The notes below the pieces were generated by a model. The model made no database searches, was not told where the DNA came from, and saw nothing but the letters and a program-made list of their open reading frames with translations. From FEN-1297 sp046706945 (GTDB lineage: Bacteria > Bacteroidota > Ignavibacteria > Ignavibacteriales > Ignavibacteriaceae), in NCBI GenBank assembly GCA_046706945.1, contig JBJKOY010000006.1, forward strand, positions 1 to 7,725: a stretch of DNA of 7,725 nucleotides, read 5' to 3'. This document shows positions 1 through 6,673 of this stretch, in pieces. Numbering within the stretch: position 1 is the first letter of the stretch; the number at the start of each line of letters is the position of its first letter. The position numbers and the translations under genes are program-made.

Positions 1-1460
1 TGGTGCTTCTAAAAAATGATCCCGTACCGGGCGAGAATACGAAGCTGCTCCCTCTGAACGCGGGCAAATTGCATAAGATTGTAATTGTCGGCAACTTAGC
101 CGATAAGGTAACATTGGGCGGTTATTCGGGCGACCCGACCGTGCGGGTCGATGCAGTACAGGGGATCACCGATGAAGTGAAGGCCGTTAACCCTAATGTA
201 TCCGTAGTTTTCGACAGCACCGGTACGTCCACAACGGCTACACAGCCCGCCTGGTTAAGTGAAGAAACCAAGTCGGACATTAAAAGTGCGGATCTGGTAA
301 TCGTGTTTGTAGGAACTGACGAGGCTGTCTCCCGCGAAGGACTTGACCGTGCCAGCCTTGCGATGCCTGGAAATTATAATTCTTTGATCTACCAGGTTGC
401 GGCTTTGGGCAATCCGAATATGGTACTGACAATTCAGTCCGTCGGACCGGTAGAGATAAATTATATAATGCATTACTTCCCGGCGATCCTGTTCAGCAGT
501 TATAACGGTGAGAGCCAGGGAACGGCTCTGGCCAACGTATTGCTTGGCAAGAAAAACCCGAGCGGACACCTCGATTTCACCTGGTATCTTAACGACACGC
601 AGCTTCCGAGCAAATCGGATTATTATTTGGTCCCAAGAAAAACCAACTTCTTAGGCAGAACTTATATGTATTTCAAGGGCGGCTTGGTCGGCTATTACCG
701 CCATTTTACCATTGTTCCGCCGACCTATCCGTTCGGTTACGGATTAAGCTACAGTCAATTTAAGATCTCCGGCCTAAGCGTTTCGGAAAAGCAGATATCG
801 CCGGACGAAAATGTGGATGTACATTTTGATGTAACGAATACCGGAAGTATGACCGGCGCAACTGTTGCCCAGCTGTATGTAAGTTCTCCAAAAGTTAAAG
901 GGAAAGAGCTGCCTATCGAGCGTCTGGAGGGTTTTCAAAAAACAAAGGAGCTCAAGACCGGAGAGATACAGCATATCACTCTGAATGTTAAGGCTGCCGA
1001 TCTGGCTTTCTGGAATGAAGATGAGCTGAAAAGCGTCGTTTACAACGGGACCTACCAGTTCCGCGTTGGTTATAATTCGAGTGATTTCGCCGATTCTGCC
1101 GCCGTTAATATTCAGGGAATTCTTACTCCGAAGGTAGCACACGTAACCGTACAGCCGGAACAGCTTGTATATCACGTGGGCAATACCATTGACCTGAAAG
1201 GGAAAAACAAATGGATTAAAAGCGATATCAATCCTAATCTGGAAGAACACCATGCCGGAGCGGATAACATAATCGAGGCAGTCAATAACGACGGTTCGTT
1301 CGTCGATTTAACCAAAACAAAAGTTCAATACCGCAGCAGCAACAACGCGGTTGCAACGGTAAACGGCAACGGCTTAGTTAAAGCAAGAGGGCGCGGTGTT
1401 GCCGCTATTAGTGCTGAGGTCGACGGAATATCAGGCTCGACAGTAATCGTTGTTAAATAA
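1..1460 (+). CDS. Glycoside hydrolase family 3 enzyme (beta-xylosidase/beta-glucosidase type), C-terminal part, with Fn3-like and Big_2 domains
   Basis: This is the 3' end of a larger gene. The reading frame is open to the window edge and begins mid-domain with LLKND...LLPL, typical of the start of the GH3 C-terminal alpha/beta sandwich. GH3 enzymes remove non-reducing terminal sugars. In the visible 485 residues the sandwich domain spans about 1-250, with SREGLDRASLAMPGN (110-124, the conserved acidic EGxDR-LxxPG region), a YNGESQGTALANVLLG block (167-182), NPSGHLDFTWY, GRTYMYF (218-224) and PFGYGLSY (243-250). An Fn3-like domain covers about 260-360. A Big_2 Ig-like domain follows at about 379-485 and ends in ATVNGNGLVKARGRGVAAIS. 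The catalytic nucleophile Asp would lie in the missing N-terminal barrel. The block wording (LDRASLAMPG, GRTYMYF) resembles xylosidase-like GH3 members more than cellobiose-type ones, but substrate is an inference. There is no T9SS tag. Family assignment is firm. Confidence 0.93.
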   Translation, partial: VLLKNDPVPGENTKLLPLNAGKLHKIVIVGNLADKVTLGGYSGDPTVRVDAVQGITDEVKAVNPNVSVVFDSTGTSTTATQPAWLSEETKSDIKSADLVIVFVGTDEAVSREGLDRASLAMPGNYNSLIYQVAALGNPNMVLTIQSVGPVEINYIMHYFPAILFSSYNGESQGTALANVLLGKKNPSGHLDFTWYLNDTQLPSKSDYYLVPRKTNFLGRTYMYFKGGLVGYYRHFTIVPPTYPFGYGLSYSQFKISGLSVSEKQISPDENVDVHFDVTNTGSMTGATVAQLYVSSPKVKGKELPIERLEGFQKTKELKTGEIQHITLNVKAADLAFWNEDELKSVVYNGTYQFRVGYNSSDFADSAAVNIQGILTPKVAHVTVQPEQLVYHVGNTIDLKGKNKWIKSDINPNLEEHHAGADNIIEAVNNDGSFVDLTKTKVQYRSSNNAVATVNGNGLVKARGRGVAAISAEVDGISGSTVIVVK

Positions 1461-1477
1461 AATTAATTTCAGAAGTA

Positions 1478-1483
1478 TATAAT
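1478..1483 (+). promoter_or_regulatory. Possible -10 element (TATAAT) upstream of the SGNH-TPR gene
   Basis: An exact TATAAT lies about 70 bases upstream of the TTG start at 1554, in the 93-base AT-rich gap after the GH3 stop. No good -35 box sits 16-18 bases upstream; the nearest TTG-type hexamer (TTGTTA, 1450-1455) is 22 bases away. In so AT-rich a gap an exact match can arise by chance, and primary sigma factors in Bacteroidota-like lineages favour a different consensus. The gap also holds a T8 run (1519-1526) without a stable stem before it, so it is not a clear terminator. Confidence 0.2.
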
Positions 1484-1543
1484 TATTTCTAATTTGCGGG
1501 AATATTATTTTATAAAGATTTTTTTTATTGGATATTAAGGATT

Positions 1544-1548
1544 AGAGG
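1544..1548 (+). promoter_or_regulatory. Ribosome binding site supporting a TTG start
   Basis: AGAGG lies five bases before the TTG at 1554. It decides the start of the downstream gene. No ATG precedes the membrane segment in a suitable place: the first internal Met (residue 53) lies inside the transmembrane helix and would destroy it. Confidence 0.6.
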
Positions 1549-1553
1549 CATTT

Positions 1554-3497
1554 TTGAAAATATCTAACGATATAAAGAAGCAAATTTTAGCCGACAAGGA
1601 TCAACTTTCTATAAATCAAATCTCTAAAAAATACGGCATTCCCCGCGTTGAAATTAAGAAACTCATCGAAGCTTCGGAAAGAAAAACGCCAAAATGGTTT
1701 TACGCGGTAATGGTACTGCTGCCTATAATATTTTTAATAGCGCTTGAAATTTTTTTAAGAGTAATTAATTACGGCTACGATTTTACCGAGTGGGTAGATG
1801 CCGGGGAAGGTAGGTATATAATAAATCCGGATATCGGAAGAAAATACTTTACCGGCACGGGTTATAATCCTATAACGGATGAAGACGTTTTTTACCGGCA
1901 GAAAAAACCGGATTCTTTCAGGGTATTTGTTCTAGGCGGAAGCAGCGCGGAAGGTTTTCCGTACAGACCGATGGGGTCATTTTCCCGCTATATACGGAGA
2001 AGACTGGAATTAGTTTATCCGCGCACAAATATCGAGGTTGTCAATATAAGTATGACGGCTGTAAACTCTTATACATTGCTTGATCTTCTGCCGGGCGTGC
2101 TGAATCAAAAGCCCGATTTAATCTTAATATATGCGGGACATAATGAATATTACGGAGCGCTTGGCGTCGGTTCATTAGAATCATTCGGCTCTAACAGGTC
2201 CCTTGTTAAGCTGATATTATATTTAGACAACTTTAAAACAACACAATTATTACGAAACGGAATTCGTTGGGCCGCATCGTTATTTTCATCGGGAAATAAT
2301 AAGTCTTCAGGTACCCTAATGTCCAGGATGGCAAAAGATAAATATATCCCTTTGAATTCTAAAATATACAATGAAGGTCTTCAACAATTTAAAGACAACC
2401 TTACGGATATTTTGGAATTAATTAAAAATAAAGGCGTGCCGGTAATCTTAGGCAGAGTGGCCAGCAATTTAAAAGATCAGAAACCTTTTATCTCCGTAAA
2501 AACGCCCGGCTATAAAACCGCGGACCAGGTTTATGCGGAAGCCGAAGATGAACTAAAAAATAATAAGGATGCGGACGCGGACTCCCTTTTCAGGCTGGCG
2601 AAGGACCTGGATGCGCTTAGGTTCAGAGCGCCCGAAAAGATTAATAAAATTATCGACGATCTGGGAAAAAAATTTAATGTGCCGACAATTCCGATAGACT
2701 CATTATTTGATTCCGCAAGCCCGGACGGGATAGTCGGAGATAATTTAATTGTAGACCAGCTGCATCCGAATATAAAAGGGCAGCAGCTTATCGGGAAAGC
2801 TTTTTACGGTTCCATGAAAAAGAACGGTTATCTGCCCAAAACGGAGAAAGCCGAAATTCCGTTTGAAGAGCAGGACAGTCTGACGCGCGCCGATTTCATG
2901 TTTTCAAGGCTCGATTCCGTTATCGGGACCGATAATATTATTATGTTAAAGAGCGATTGGCCCTTTGTCAGCGAGGCGGCGTCGGTTAAAGAGCTTCGAA
3001 GTAAGGATTTTACCGCCTTACTTAAGCCCCAAAATTTTATAGACACGATTGCAATGGATAACATAGAAGGAAAGACATCCTGGCTTGACGCACATTTAAC
3101 CGCCGCTACAACATATTTGAGAAGAGATGATATAAAAGATTATCTGAGACATATGAATATTTTGATTTATCAATATCCCAATCTAAAGAATATTAATTCC
3201 GCCGTAAAATTTTTCTATGAACAGCACAAAATAAATATGGCGGATTATACTGCAAAGAGGGTCGGATTGATTGCATTATATAAAGGTGAATTTGATGAAG
3301 CAATCAAATTATTATCCGAAGCTTTTAAATCAAATCCGAAGGACCCTCTAGTATTATATAATCTTTCCCTGGCTTATTCAAAAAAGAAAGATTTTAAAAC
3401 GGCATTTACCGTGATCAATAAATGCTTAACCGTGAAGCCGAATTTCCCAGGAGCAAATAACCTAAAACGCGAAATAATGAATCGATTGGAAAAATAA
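1554..3497 (+). CDS. Membrane-anchored SGNH/GDSL-family protein with N-terminal HTH-like segment and C-terminal TPR-like repeats
   Basis: This 647-residue protein has four visible parts. Residues 17-40 (LSINQISKKYGIPRVEIKKL) look like a small helix-turn-helix. Basic residues (RKTPK) precede one transmembrane helix at about 47-70, giving a predicted cytoplasmic N-terminus. An SGNH-hydrolase-like domain spans about 120-425. It has Block I GGSSAEG with Ser130 as putative nucleophile, Block III-like YAGHNEYYG with Asn197, and Block V DQLHP with Asp401 and His404. The expected Block II glycine is absent: the region reads NISMTAVNSYTLLD (164-177). A helical region ends in TPR-like pairs at about 566-632 (GLIALYKGEFDEAIKLL, then NLSLAYSKKKDFKTAF). 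I recognise the AVNSY...GHNEYYG pattern as a recurring TPR-associated SGNH family of unknown substrate. Likely roles are esterase or acyl transfer on an envelope or dietary polysaccharide, but this is inference. By eye the gene is more AT-rich than its neighbours. It ends one base before the next gene. Confidence 0.8.
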   Translation: MKISNDIKKQILADKDQLSINQISKKYGIPRVEIKKLIEASERKTPKWFYAVMVLLPIIFLIALEIFLRVINYGYDFTEWVDAGEGRYIINPDIGRKYFTGTGYNPITDEDVFYRQKKPDSFRVFVLGGSSAEGFPYRPMGSFSRYIRRRLELVYPRTNIEVVNISMTAVNSYTLLDLLPGVLNQKPDLILIYAGHNEYYGALGVGSLESFGSNRSLVKLILYLDNFKTTQLLRNGIRWAASLFSSGNNKSSGTLMSRMAKDKYIPLNSKIYNEGLQQFKDNLTDILELIKNKGVPVILGRVASNLKDQKPFISVKTPGYKTADQVYAEAEDELKNNKDADADSLFRLAKDLDALRFRAPEKINKIIDDLGKKFNVPTIPIDSLFDSASPDGIVGDNLIVDQLHPNIKGQQLIGKAFYGSMKKNGYLPKTEKAEIPFEEQDSLTRADFMFSRLDSVIGTDNIIMLKSDWPFVSEAASVKELRSKDFTALLKPQNFIDTIAMDNIEGKTSWLDAHLTAATTYLRRDDIKDYLRHMNILIYQYPNLKNINSAVKFFYEQHKINMADYTAKRVGLIALYKGEFDEAIKLLSEAFKSNPKDPLVLYNLSLAYSKKKDFKTAFTVINKCLTVKPNFPGANNLKREIMNRLEK

Positions 3498-3498
3498 A

Positions 3499-4398
3499 AT
3501 GAAAACATTAAAAATAATATTTGTCGCGCTGTTTGTATTCTCATGCAGCATATCTGCGCAGGAAGTAATTAATTTATACCCGGGCGCTGTTCCGAATTCC
3601 AAACCGTCCGATATTAAGGAGACCGAAAGGTCCGGGATGTACTCGGGCGTGACCATACCTACTTTGCAGATTTATCTGCCGGAAAAAGAAAAAGCTACCG
3701 GAGCCGCCGTAGTAATTTGTCCTGGCGGAGGCTATGCGGTAGTCGTTTATCAAGCCGAAGGAGTAAGGACGGCTAAAGAATTTGCGAAAAACGGGGTTGC
3801 GGCTTTCGTACTTAAGTACAGGCTTCCGAGCGATTCAACAATGATAAATAAATCGATCGGTCCTTTGCAGGACGCGCAGCAGGCAATAAAAGTCGTAAGA
3901 GAAAATGCCTCCAAGTGGGGAATCGATACAAACAGAGTCGGGATAATGGGCTTCTCGGCCGGCGGGCATGTGGCTTCGACTGAGGCTACTCATTACAGGA
4001 AAGCATTAATTGAAAATAAGCACAACATAAATTTACGTCCGGATTTTCAGATATTGGTTTACCCGGTAATTAGCATGGAAGACAGCTTAACACATCTCGG
4101 TTCGAGAACGGAATTATTGGGAAAAGATCCGTCGCAGAAACTTAAGGACGAATTTTCGAGCGAGCTGCATGTAGATAAAAATACCCCGCCGGCATACATT
4201 ACACAGGCCGGCGACGATAAAACGGTTACCGTCGACAACAGCATAGTTTATTACGAGGCATTAAGGCATCACGGGGTTGCGGCCGAACTGCATCTGTATC
4301 CTCACGGAGGACACGGATTTGTCTTAAGACTGAAAACTGCCGATTGGATGGAGCCTGTATTCAAATGGATGCGAAATTCGGGGTTCATTAAAAAATAA
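3499..4398 (+). CDS. Secreted alpha/beta-hydrolase, acetyl-xylan/feruloyl esterase type
   Basis: A 299-residue alpha/beta-hydrolase with an N-terminal signal peptide (hydrophobic residues 6-15, probable cleavage after SISA at 20). The oxyanion-hole motif is CPGGGY (74-79). The nucleophile elbow is GFSAGGH (151-157) with Ser153. An acidic residue follows in AGDDKTV (Asp239 or Asp240), and the catalytic His272 sits in HGGHGF. The N-terminal LYPGAVPNS, the LKYRLP segment and the full-length single-domain size match the Bacteroidota esterases often found in xylan loci. Members of this group remove acetyl or feruloyl groups from xylan; some are mis-labelled as xylanase B. The exact acyl group cannot be read from the sequence. 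The ATG lies one base after the preceding stop and its only upstream purine match is a weak GGA (3488-3490), so translation is probably coupled to the upstream gene. No T9SS tag is present, so a periplasmic location is likely. Confidence 0.88.
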   Translation: MKTLKIIFVALFVFSCSISAQEVINLYPGAVPNSKPSDIKETERSGMYSGVTIPTLQIYLPEKEKATGAAVVICPGGGYAVVVYQAEGVRTAKEFAKNGVAAFVLKYRLPSDSTMINKSIGPLQDAQQAIKVVRENASKWGIDTNRVGIMGFSAGGHVASTEATHYRKALIENKHNINLRPDFQILVYPVISMEDSLTHLGSRTELLGKDPSQKLKDEFSSELHVDKNTPPAYITQAGDDKTVTVDNSIVYYEALRHHGVAAELHLYPHGGHGFVLRLKTADWMEPVFKWMRNSGFIKK

Positions 4399-4424
4399 AA
4401 AGAGAAATAGAAATATCTTTTTAT
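4395..4424 (+). terminator. AT-rich 9-bp inverted repeat at the esterase stop codon, possible weak terminator
   Basis: ATAAAAAGA (4395-4403) and TCTTTTTAT (4416-4424) are perfect complements around a 12-base loop, and the stop codon is inside the left arm. The stem holds a single G-C pair and no separate T-tract follows, so it is a poor intrinsic terminator. It may be chance pairing of an A-run with a T-run, or may help define the 3' end of the two-gene transcript. Confidence 0.25.
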
Positions 4425-4612
4425 AATATCGAAGAATTTAATACATATATGATTATTAAATATTTTGTTAAGCCATAAATTAAGAGAGTAATAAATACTG
4501 GTAAGATTTTTAAAAATTGATCGCTATGCGAAATGTTCATAAAAATAACTGTAAACCTGGGTAATTGATGGAAACATTATTTTTACATAAATAAAAGGGA
4601 GAGCCTCCTGCA
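4399..4612. other. AT-rich intergenic region, probable regulatory gap
   Basis: This 214-base gap is the longest noncoding stretch in the window and separates the two tight gene pairs. It shows no ORF with coding character, no tRNA-like fold and no GC-rich terminator. It contains the inverted repeat at its left edge, a CATATATG palindrome (4444-4451), a weak TTGATC/CATAAA promoter-like pair with 15-base spacing (4517-4543), and the ribosome binding site of the next gene. Its length and position make it the best place in the window for a promoter, but I cannot identify one with confidence. Confidence 0.45.
4597..4609 (+). promoter_or_regulatory. Ribosome binding site with adjacent self-complementary CTCC (possible sequestering hairpin)
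   Basis: GGGAGAG (4597-4603) sits nine bases before the ATG at 4613 and is a strong Shine-Dalgarno match. It is followed at once by CCTCCT, so GGAG (4598-4601) can pair with CTCC (4605-4608) over a three-base loop, plus a G-U pair (4597/4609). The site sets the start of the downstream gene; any control by the hairpin is inference. Confidence 0.6.
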
Positions 4613-6661
4613 ATGAGATATAATTCATCTATAAAAAATATCCGTGTTAATGAAATCTTCAGGCAGTTAAATTATTTATTTAGAACAATAACTTTTTTTA
4701 TCGCCGCATGTTTAATTTTTATCCGATCGGATTATGCCGGACCGGAAGGGACAACCGGTAACGGGAAAAAATGGGTAGGGACATGGAGTACGGCGCCGCA
4801 GCTAGTTGAAACAAGCAACAATCCACCTTCGCCCGGGCTGAGCAATAATACCATCCGGCAGATAGTCCACGTGTCGATCGGCGGCGACAGTTTAAGGATG
4901 CGCTTTACAAACGAGTTCAGTTCGAGCCCGGTGACGATGAAATCGGTTCATATAGCCGTCTCCGCCGGGGGAGGCGCTATAGATACGGCTACGGACAGGA
5001 TCATTTATTTCAACGGGAAGCCGGGCGTTACCATGGCCCCTGATTCCGCGGTTATGTCCGACCCTTTTCAATTCGCGCTGCAGCCGCTGAGCGATGTTGC
5101 AATTACAATTTATTTCGGCAGTACTTCACCTACCGTGTCCGGACATCCCGGGTCGAGAACCACGTCATATATACTCACCGGCGATGAAGCTGCAAAAGCC
5201 GACTTCTCCGGCGCGGTAACCGCCGATCACTGGTATGTTATCAATACTATCGAAGTATCGGCGCCGGATACGGCATATGCCGTTGCTATACTCGGCAACT
5301 CGATAACCGACGGACGGGGTTCTGGTACTAATAAACAGGACCGCTGGCCGGACGAGCTTTCACGCCGCTTTCAGGCTAATCCGGCTACACAGGATGTAGC
5401 GGTTTTAAATGAGGGCATAGGCGGTAATGCCGTGCTTAGCGGCGGCTTAGGCCCTACCGCATTAAGCCGATTTCAGCGTGATATAATAAATCAGCATGGG
5501 GTTAAGTGGTTAATCATCTTTGAAGGAATAAATGATATCGGCGGCTCGTTTGGATCAGGAGTCGGGAATAATTTAATTGACGCTTACAAGCAGATGATTC
5601 ATACAGCTCATGTAAACGGAATATTCGTGTACGGTGCAACGCTTATGCCAATGAAAGGATCACAATATTATTCTACAAGTCATGAAGCCGAAAGACAAAT
5701 AGTAAATAATTGGATCAGAACAAGCCGCGCTTTTGATGCGGTAATTGATCTTGATAAGGCTGTTCGCGATCCGGCGGACACTCTGAGTTTGCTGCCTGCT
5801 TACGATTCCGGAGATCATCTGCATCCGAGTGAAGAGGGACATCATATGCTGGCCGAAGCAGTTGACCTGAGTTTATTTAACGGAAGGGATTCTCTGGTTT
5901 ATACGGACAGCAGCAGGACAATTTATTTTGAAGCCGAATGCGGCACTGTCGGTTCGAGCTGGGATATACTGTCCGATCCCCAGGCTTCCAACGGAAAATA
6001 CGTAACGGTTAAAACCGGCGTGCAGAGCCTCAACGCGGCCCCGGCCGGCAGCGGAAGTACCATCAGCATTCCGTTTTCCCTGGATACCGCAGGCAATTAT
6101 ACGGTATTCGGCAGGTTAAACTGTCCCAGCGCCAACAACGATTCGTACTGGGTTAAGATGGACGACGGAACGTTCCAGATGGATAACGGTTTGGGCACCA
6201 GCGGCTGGGAATGGAAAAAATTGAACGATTATACTTTGAAAGAAGGTCAGCATATTCTTACTATTGCCTACCGCGAAGACGGGGCCGAACTTGATAAAAT
6301 AGCTGTCTCTAATTCCGCTTATGCCCCCGAGGGAATGGGCGGGGAAGCGGAAAACATTTGTACTCCTGCGGGCCTAAAAAATTCAAACGAATTGCCCGCC
6401 AGTTATTCCCTTGGACAGAATTATCCGAACCCTTTTAACCCCGTTACGACAATTAAATTTTCCATCCCGCGTTATAGTTTCGTATCTTTAAAAGTATTTG
6501 ACGTCCTGGGTCACGAAGTTGCCGTTTTGGTGAGCGGAATGAAACAGGCGGGCATTTACAACGTTGCTTTTAACGGGAAAGGGTTGGCGAGCGGTATTTA
6601 CGTATACCAGTTAAAAGCCGGCGGTTTTACGGATACTAAAAAATTAGTTTTGATTAAATAA
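4613..6661 (+). CDS. Secreted SGNH/GDSL esterase (XynE-like) with carbohydrate-binding-like module and T9SS type-A sorting domain
   Basis: A 682-residue multidomain secreted enzyme. The N-terminus has an unusually long region (1-24) before a hydrophobic stretch (25-37), with likely cleavage near residue 42. A beta-rich domain opens with WVGTWSTAPQ (54-63). The SGNH catalytic domain follows at about 220-420: Block I GNSITDG (228-234, Ser230), Block II EGIGGN (267-272), Block III EGINDIG (304-310, Asn307) and Block V DHLHP (Asp401, His404). All four blocks are intact. This GTWSTAPQ plus GNSITDG arrangement matches the XynE-like subfamily, one member of which lies in a rumen Prevotella xylanase cluster. 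Residues about 436-567 (YFEAE...IAYREDGAELDKIAV) look like a CBM6/CBM35-type beta-sandwich. Residues 597-682 are a T9SS type-A domain (GQNYPNPFNP, FDVLGHEV, GIYVYQL), predicting export across the outer membrane. The probable role is extracellular deacetylation of hemicellulose or pectin; the substrate is unproven. Twelve bases separate it from the GH43 gene. Confidence 0.9.
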   Translation: MRYNSSIKNIRVNEIFRQLNYLFRTITFFIAACLIFIRSDYAGPEGTTGNGKKWVGTWSTAPQLVETSNNPPSPGLSNNTIRQIVHVSIGGDSLRMRFTNEFSSSPVTMKSVHIAVSAGGGAIDTATDRIIYFNGKPGVTMAPDSAVMSDPFQFALQPLSDVAITIYFGSTSPTVSGHPGSRTTSYILTGDEAAKADFSGAVTADHWYVINTIEVSAPDTAYAVAILGNSITDGRGSGTNKQDRWPDELSRRFQANPATQDVAVLNEGIGGNAVLSGGLGPTALSRFQRDIINQHGVKWLIIFEGINDIGGSFGSGVGNNLIDAYKQMIHTAHVNGIFVYGATLMPMKGSQYYSTSHEAERQIVNNWIRTSRAFDAVIDLDKAVRDPADTLSLLPAYDSGDHLHPSEEGHHMLAEAVDLSLFNGRDSLVYTDSSRTIYFEAECGTVGSSWDILSDPQASNGKYVTVKTGVQSLNAAPAGSGSTISIPFSLDTAGNYTVFGRLNCPSANNDSYWVKMDDGTFQMDNGLGTSGWEWKKLNDYTLKEGQHILTIAYREDGAELDKIAVSNSAYAPEGMGGEAENICTPAGLKNSNELPASYSLGQNYPNPFNPVTTIKFSIPRYSFVSLKVFDVLGHEVAVLVSGMKQAGIYNVAFNGKGLASGIYVYQLKAGGFTDTKKLVLIK

Positions 6662-6664
6662 GGG
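6661..6664 (+). promoter_or_regulatory. Ribosome binding site overlapping the upstream stop codon
   Basis: AGGG begins on the last base of the TAA stop of the SGNH esterase gene and lies nine bases before the ATG at 6674. The overlap supports co-transcription of the two genes and supports this ATG as the start. Confidence 0.5.
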
Positions 6665-6673
6665 ATATTATAA

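Noticed and set aside
255..569. 104-codon minus-strand open frame inside the GH3 gene
   Set aside because: It overlaps conserved GH3 motifs on the + strand and shows no domain or ribosome binding site of note.
774..1253. 159-codon open frame on the minus strand inside the GH3 gene
   Set aside because: It lies wholly inside a clear GH3 coding region, has no recognisable motif, and its composition follows from the opposite strand.
1460..1527. AAATTAATTT palindrome and T8 run as a terminator after the GH3 gene
   Set aside because: The palindrome has no loop or G-C pairs and is about 50 bases from the T-run; there is no stem directly before the T-run.
2569..2590. Short GATGCGGACGCGGAC repeat encoding DADAD as a microsatellite
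   Set aside because: Only about two imperfect units are present, within a normal acidic helical segment.
3532..3561. Lipoprotein signal (VFSC) in the alpha/beta-hydrolase
   Set aside because: Phe at -2 is not lipobox-like, and a standard signal peptidase I site (SISA, then Q) lies just downstream.
3462..3656. Minus-strand open frame spanning the junction between the SGNH-TPR and esterase genes
   Set aside because: It is antisense to two well-supported genes with a tight junction and has no recognisable protein features.
4444..4451. CATATATG palindrome as an operator
   Set aside because: It is an eight-base AT-rich palindrome with no second copy or flanking symmetry; chance is the simpler explanation.
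4517..4543. TTGATC ... CATAAA promoter-like pair upstream of the SGNH-CBM gene
   Set aside because: Both boxes are weak, the spacing is 15 bases, and such pairs are expected by chance in AT-rich gaps.
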